Position numbers and translations under genes: made by a program. A DNA stretch of 52,966 nt from an uncultured Cellulophaga sp. (GTDB lineage Bacteria; Bacteroidota; Bacteroidia; Flavobacteriales; Flavobacteriaceae): contig CANLIE010000022.1 of assembly GCA_947491225.1 (NCBI GenBank), forward strand, positions 1 through 52,966, written 5' to 3'. Below the pieces are notes generated by a model, which worked only from the letters and a program-made list of their open reading frames with translations, made no database searches and had not been told where the DNA came from. Of the stretch, positions 52,101-52,966 are shown piece by piece; position 1 is the stretch's first letter, and every line of letters begins with the position of its first letter.

Positions 52101-52966
52101 AGTTTTAAAGCAGCAGATTTCACATTTACTGATCCTGATACTGGCGATACTTTTAACGGAATACAAGTAACATCAATACCAAATCCAGGCATATTAACTT
52201 ACAATGGAAGTCCTGTACAGGTTAATGATATTATTGATGATGTAACTAAATTAGTATATACAACAGCTTCAAATGATTATGGCACTAATTATTCCTCTTT
52301 CAGTTTTAAAGTAAAAGATAATTCAGACGCCTTAAGCAATGACGGCTATACATTATCTATAAATGCTTTACAAGATACAGATGAAGATGGTAACCCAAAT
52401 ATTACTGACCCTGATGATGACAATGATGGTACACCTGATGTAGATGATGCTTTTCCACTAGATAATTCAGAAGATACAGATACCGACAATGACGGTACTG
52501 GTGATAATGCTGATACGGATGATGACAATGATGGTACACCTGATGTAGATGACGCTTTTCCACTAGATAATTCAGAAGATACTGACACTGACAATGACGG
52601 TACTGGTGATAATGCTGATACGGATGATGACAATGATGGTACACCTGATGTAGATGACGCTTTTCCACTAGATAATTCAGAAGATACAGACACTGACAAT
52701 GACGGTACTGGTGATAATGCTGATACGGATGATGACAATGATGGTACACCTGATGTAGATGACGCTTTTCCACTAGATAATTCAGAAGATACAGACACTG
52801 ACAATGACGGTACTGGTGATAATGCTGATACGGATGATGATAATGATGGTACACCTGATGTAGATGACGCTTTTCCACTAGATAATTCTGAAGATACAGA
52901 CACTGACAATGACGGTACTGGTGATAATGCTGATACGGATGATGATAATGATGGTACACCTGATGT
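49167..52966 (+). CDS. Giant modular surface protein (partial, C-terminus outside window)
   Basis: At least 1266 residues, open at the window end. It has a signal peptide (MKSIFFRLLLTILIVFTIHNAKAQ) and a lectin-like or LamG-like region about 110-290 (DDIGITFGMENGPVGSYLFN, VKLEVKGSKIKIWLDDNLII). An unrecognised region to about 470 comes next. PKD/Ig-like modules start near 475 (PVASFTYSPG), 570 (PIAQFNILPD) and 677 (APTITASPANGS). Cadherin-like tandem modules start near 782, 868 and 964 (NDGTFTYENNGDE; TDPDTGDTFNGIQV). From about 1069 thrombospondin type-3 calcium repeats begin. This layout fits a type IX-secreted adhesin, although the diagnostic C-terminal sorting domain lies outside the window. 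The upstream neighbour is the DUF4347-like gene. Confidence 0.88.
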   Translation, partial: MKSIFFRLLLTILIVFTIHNAKAQTVDMEVKQGPNIDVVLTVGLTGQNIDTFEDDLDAALQNKGIPAGKLKVQGFERTTISSNSEEAAAIFNNWTRWGYNPQTWEFVDADKVIRRINNDYMAGFYDPNFDSSNYTLDVDVTTSGGDNDDIGITFGMENGPVGSYLFNFSGAVRTFSTTEIIPGHGFPTGLYKITRNDETANPRHYVQGVQGAESSIFDPSSNTTWYHVKLEVKGSKIKIWLDDNLIIDYTAPQDIGGSYGFFSNSQPNATFKNIEATSLSLKKFKDVLREPQWRNSALRFNVNLDDIEVSDFDVDSDLSEILMRTINEDIHYIGWGVNANKNQFERFVSQNNTKGTFVNRDENAYSIWIDQIAQYIYEQYQFGTVSAGDYFIAGTSVEIDVTPTELKKNTANASYPNGRWKIIHDETFFPNNSGKVSWNNLYLEDVPEFYEKTGKYTFSFEDLPTAPTTLFFHRKPVASFTYSPGAGTLTNTSYDLDGGANNGIAQSEWKWKSVDANSTNDWTIGQFSPFGQPDGQYLIMLTVQDYQGTWSKPSSVYVEKSQATGGNDDLPIAQFNILPDVLTTYSGSMTITVENNSADPYGRTLSTEEWIVTKRVYDNDGNPTDTEIHNAGTALTDFSSYNTESADYIISLRTQTDTGVWSLPFYRTLTIIDDNSAPTITASPANGSITTDDTVQLTFQDEGSGSGFDVQRYVLTQNATPPATGDGSWKSWSNSQSKDVSFSSGGTGWYIHTEAKDNAGNIGNNSFGPYNLTLILSAENDLALTDEDTASSPIDVLYNDSYDNGASITVTIDTQGTKGTATVNGSNNVIYTPNANENGTDTIIYQLDNGGTITTGNITISIQAVDDLPVAVAENYNVDENATLNENVSTNDIEVDGDTRIYYIVDNPTHATSFTFNNDGTFTYENNGDEVNIDSFTYRYEDANSFSNTVTTTLNVTLLNDLPEGGNVTLDVIEDVGYSFKAADFTFTDPDTGDTFNGIQVTSIPNPGILTYNGSPVQVNDIIDDVTKLVYTTASNDYGTNYSSFSFKVKDNSDALSNDGYTLSINALQDTDEDGNPNITDPDDDNDGTPDVDDAFPLDNSEDTDTDNDGTGDNADTDDDNDGTPDVDDAFPLDNSEDTDTDNDGTGDNADTDDDNDGTPDVDDAFPLDNSEDTDTDNDGTGDNADTDDDNDGTPDVDDAFPLDNSEDTDTDNDGTGDNADTDDDNDGTPDVDDAFPLDNSEDTDTDNDGTGDNADTDDDNDGTPD
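52413..52966. repeat. 105-bp tandem repeat coding thrombospondin type-3 units
   Basis: Five full 105-base units start at 52413, 52518, 52623, 52728 and 52833, and a partial unit starts at 52938 and runs off the window. Each encodes a 35-residue unit that opens DDDNDGTPDVDDAFPLDNSE. Unit DNA differs only by a few, mostly synonymous changes (gat/gac), indicating recent expansion or conversion. The copy number here may differ between strains or assemblies. Confidence 0.95.

Noticed and set aside
52346-52959. Two long minus-strand ORFs rich in Ser/Val/Leu and His/Tyr repeats
   Set aside because: They are reverse-strand shadows of the 105-bp repeat in the giant surface-protein gene. They have no independent start context or homology.
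52413-52966. Regular 105-bp repeats as a possible CRISPR array
   Set aside because: The repeats are contiguous, in frame, protein-coding and have no unique spacers.

Overview
The window looks like chromosome from a marine or environmental member of the Flavobacteriaceae (Bacteroidota). The DNA is very AT-rich. Two promoters match the Bacteroidota pattern TTG-N19-TAnnTTTG. Starts lack obvious Shine-Dalgarno sequences. The gene content is typical of the family: YfhO, a DUF4834 protein, a DUF5117-type metalloprotease, CarboxypepD_reg/beta-barrel outer-membrane proteins, FKBP lipoproteins and thrombospondin type-3 repeats. I cannot name the species.

Layout. (1) 1-1.9 kb is a decayed zone: a frame-broken IS transposase remnant, a small zinc-ribbon protein with a DUF559/PD-(D/E)XK-like domain, and a badly decayed SGNH hydrolase pseudogene. 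(2) 1.9-8.9 kb holds a glycosyltransferase, a BatA/VWA-like membrane protein translationally coupled to a dihydroorotase homologue that has lost its metal ligands, two small membrane proteins, an esterase and an MBL hydrolase. (3) 8.9-15.4 kb is a housekeeping and repair block: a large conserved cytoplasmic protein, bcp, a cysteine-free endonuclease III, a 48-aa conserved ORF, an ECF-type sigma factor and uvrA. (4) 15.5-16.8 kb is an exported, extremely basic protein behind a sigma54-like promoter. (5) 16.9-22.3 kb is a minus-strand surface-glycan operon: DUF4834, YfhO, a GT4-type glycosyltransferase and a flippase. (6) 22.4-34.2 kb contains an outer-membrane protein, a GNAT protein, a probable sulfonolipid (capnine) pair made of an alpha-oxoamine synthase and a cysteine/cysteate-synthase-like enzyme, an S9 lipoprotein peptidase, YbaB, a thioredoxin-like protein, a YegP-like protein, threonine aldolase and a secreted zinc metalloprotease. 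(7) 34.3-43.5 kb contains prfB with its programmed frameshift, an ArsC-like protein, a small secreted protein coupled to an outer-membrane barrel protein, a tandem paralogue of that barrel, and fumC. (8) 43.5-48.1 kb contains a coiled-coil membrane protein, an FKBP lipoprotein with calcium-type repeats, an S4 protein, a PyrR-like phosphoribosyltransferase, a MITE-like nested inverted repeat, aroK and tRNA-Lys. (9) 48.6 kb to the end holds a DUF4347-like secreted protein followed by a giant modular surface protein, which runs off the window inside a 105-bp tandem repeat.

Most genes are ordinary core flavobacterial genes separated by clear hairpin terminators. The items most worth a second look are the probable capnine pair, the catalytically dead dihydroorotase coupled to the BatA-like protein, the nested inverted-repeat element with a degenerate tandem copy and a core-less relative 2 kb away, the sigma54-like promoter, the surface-export-signal FKBP lipoprotein, and the DUF4347-like/giant adhesin pair. 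I did not find a clearly new multi-gene system. Statements about family members in other organisms come from memory and were not searched.
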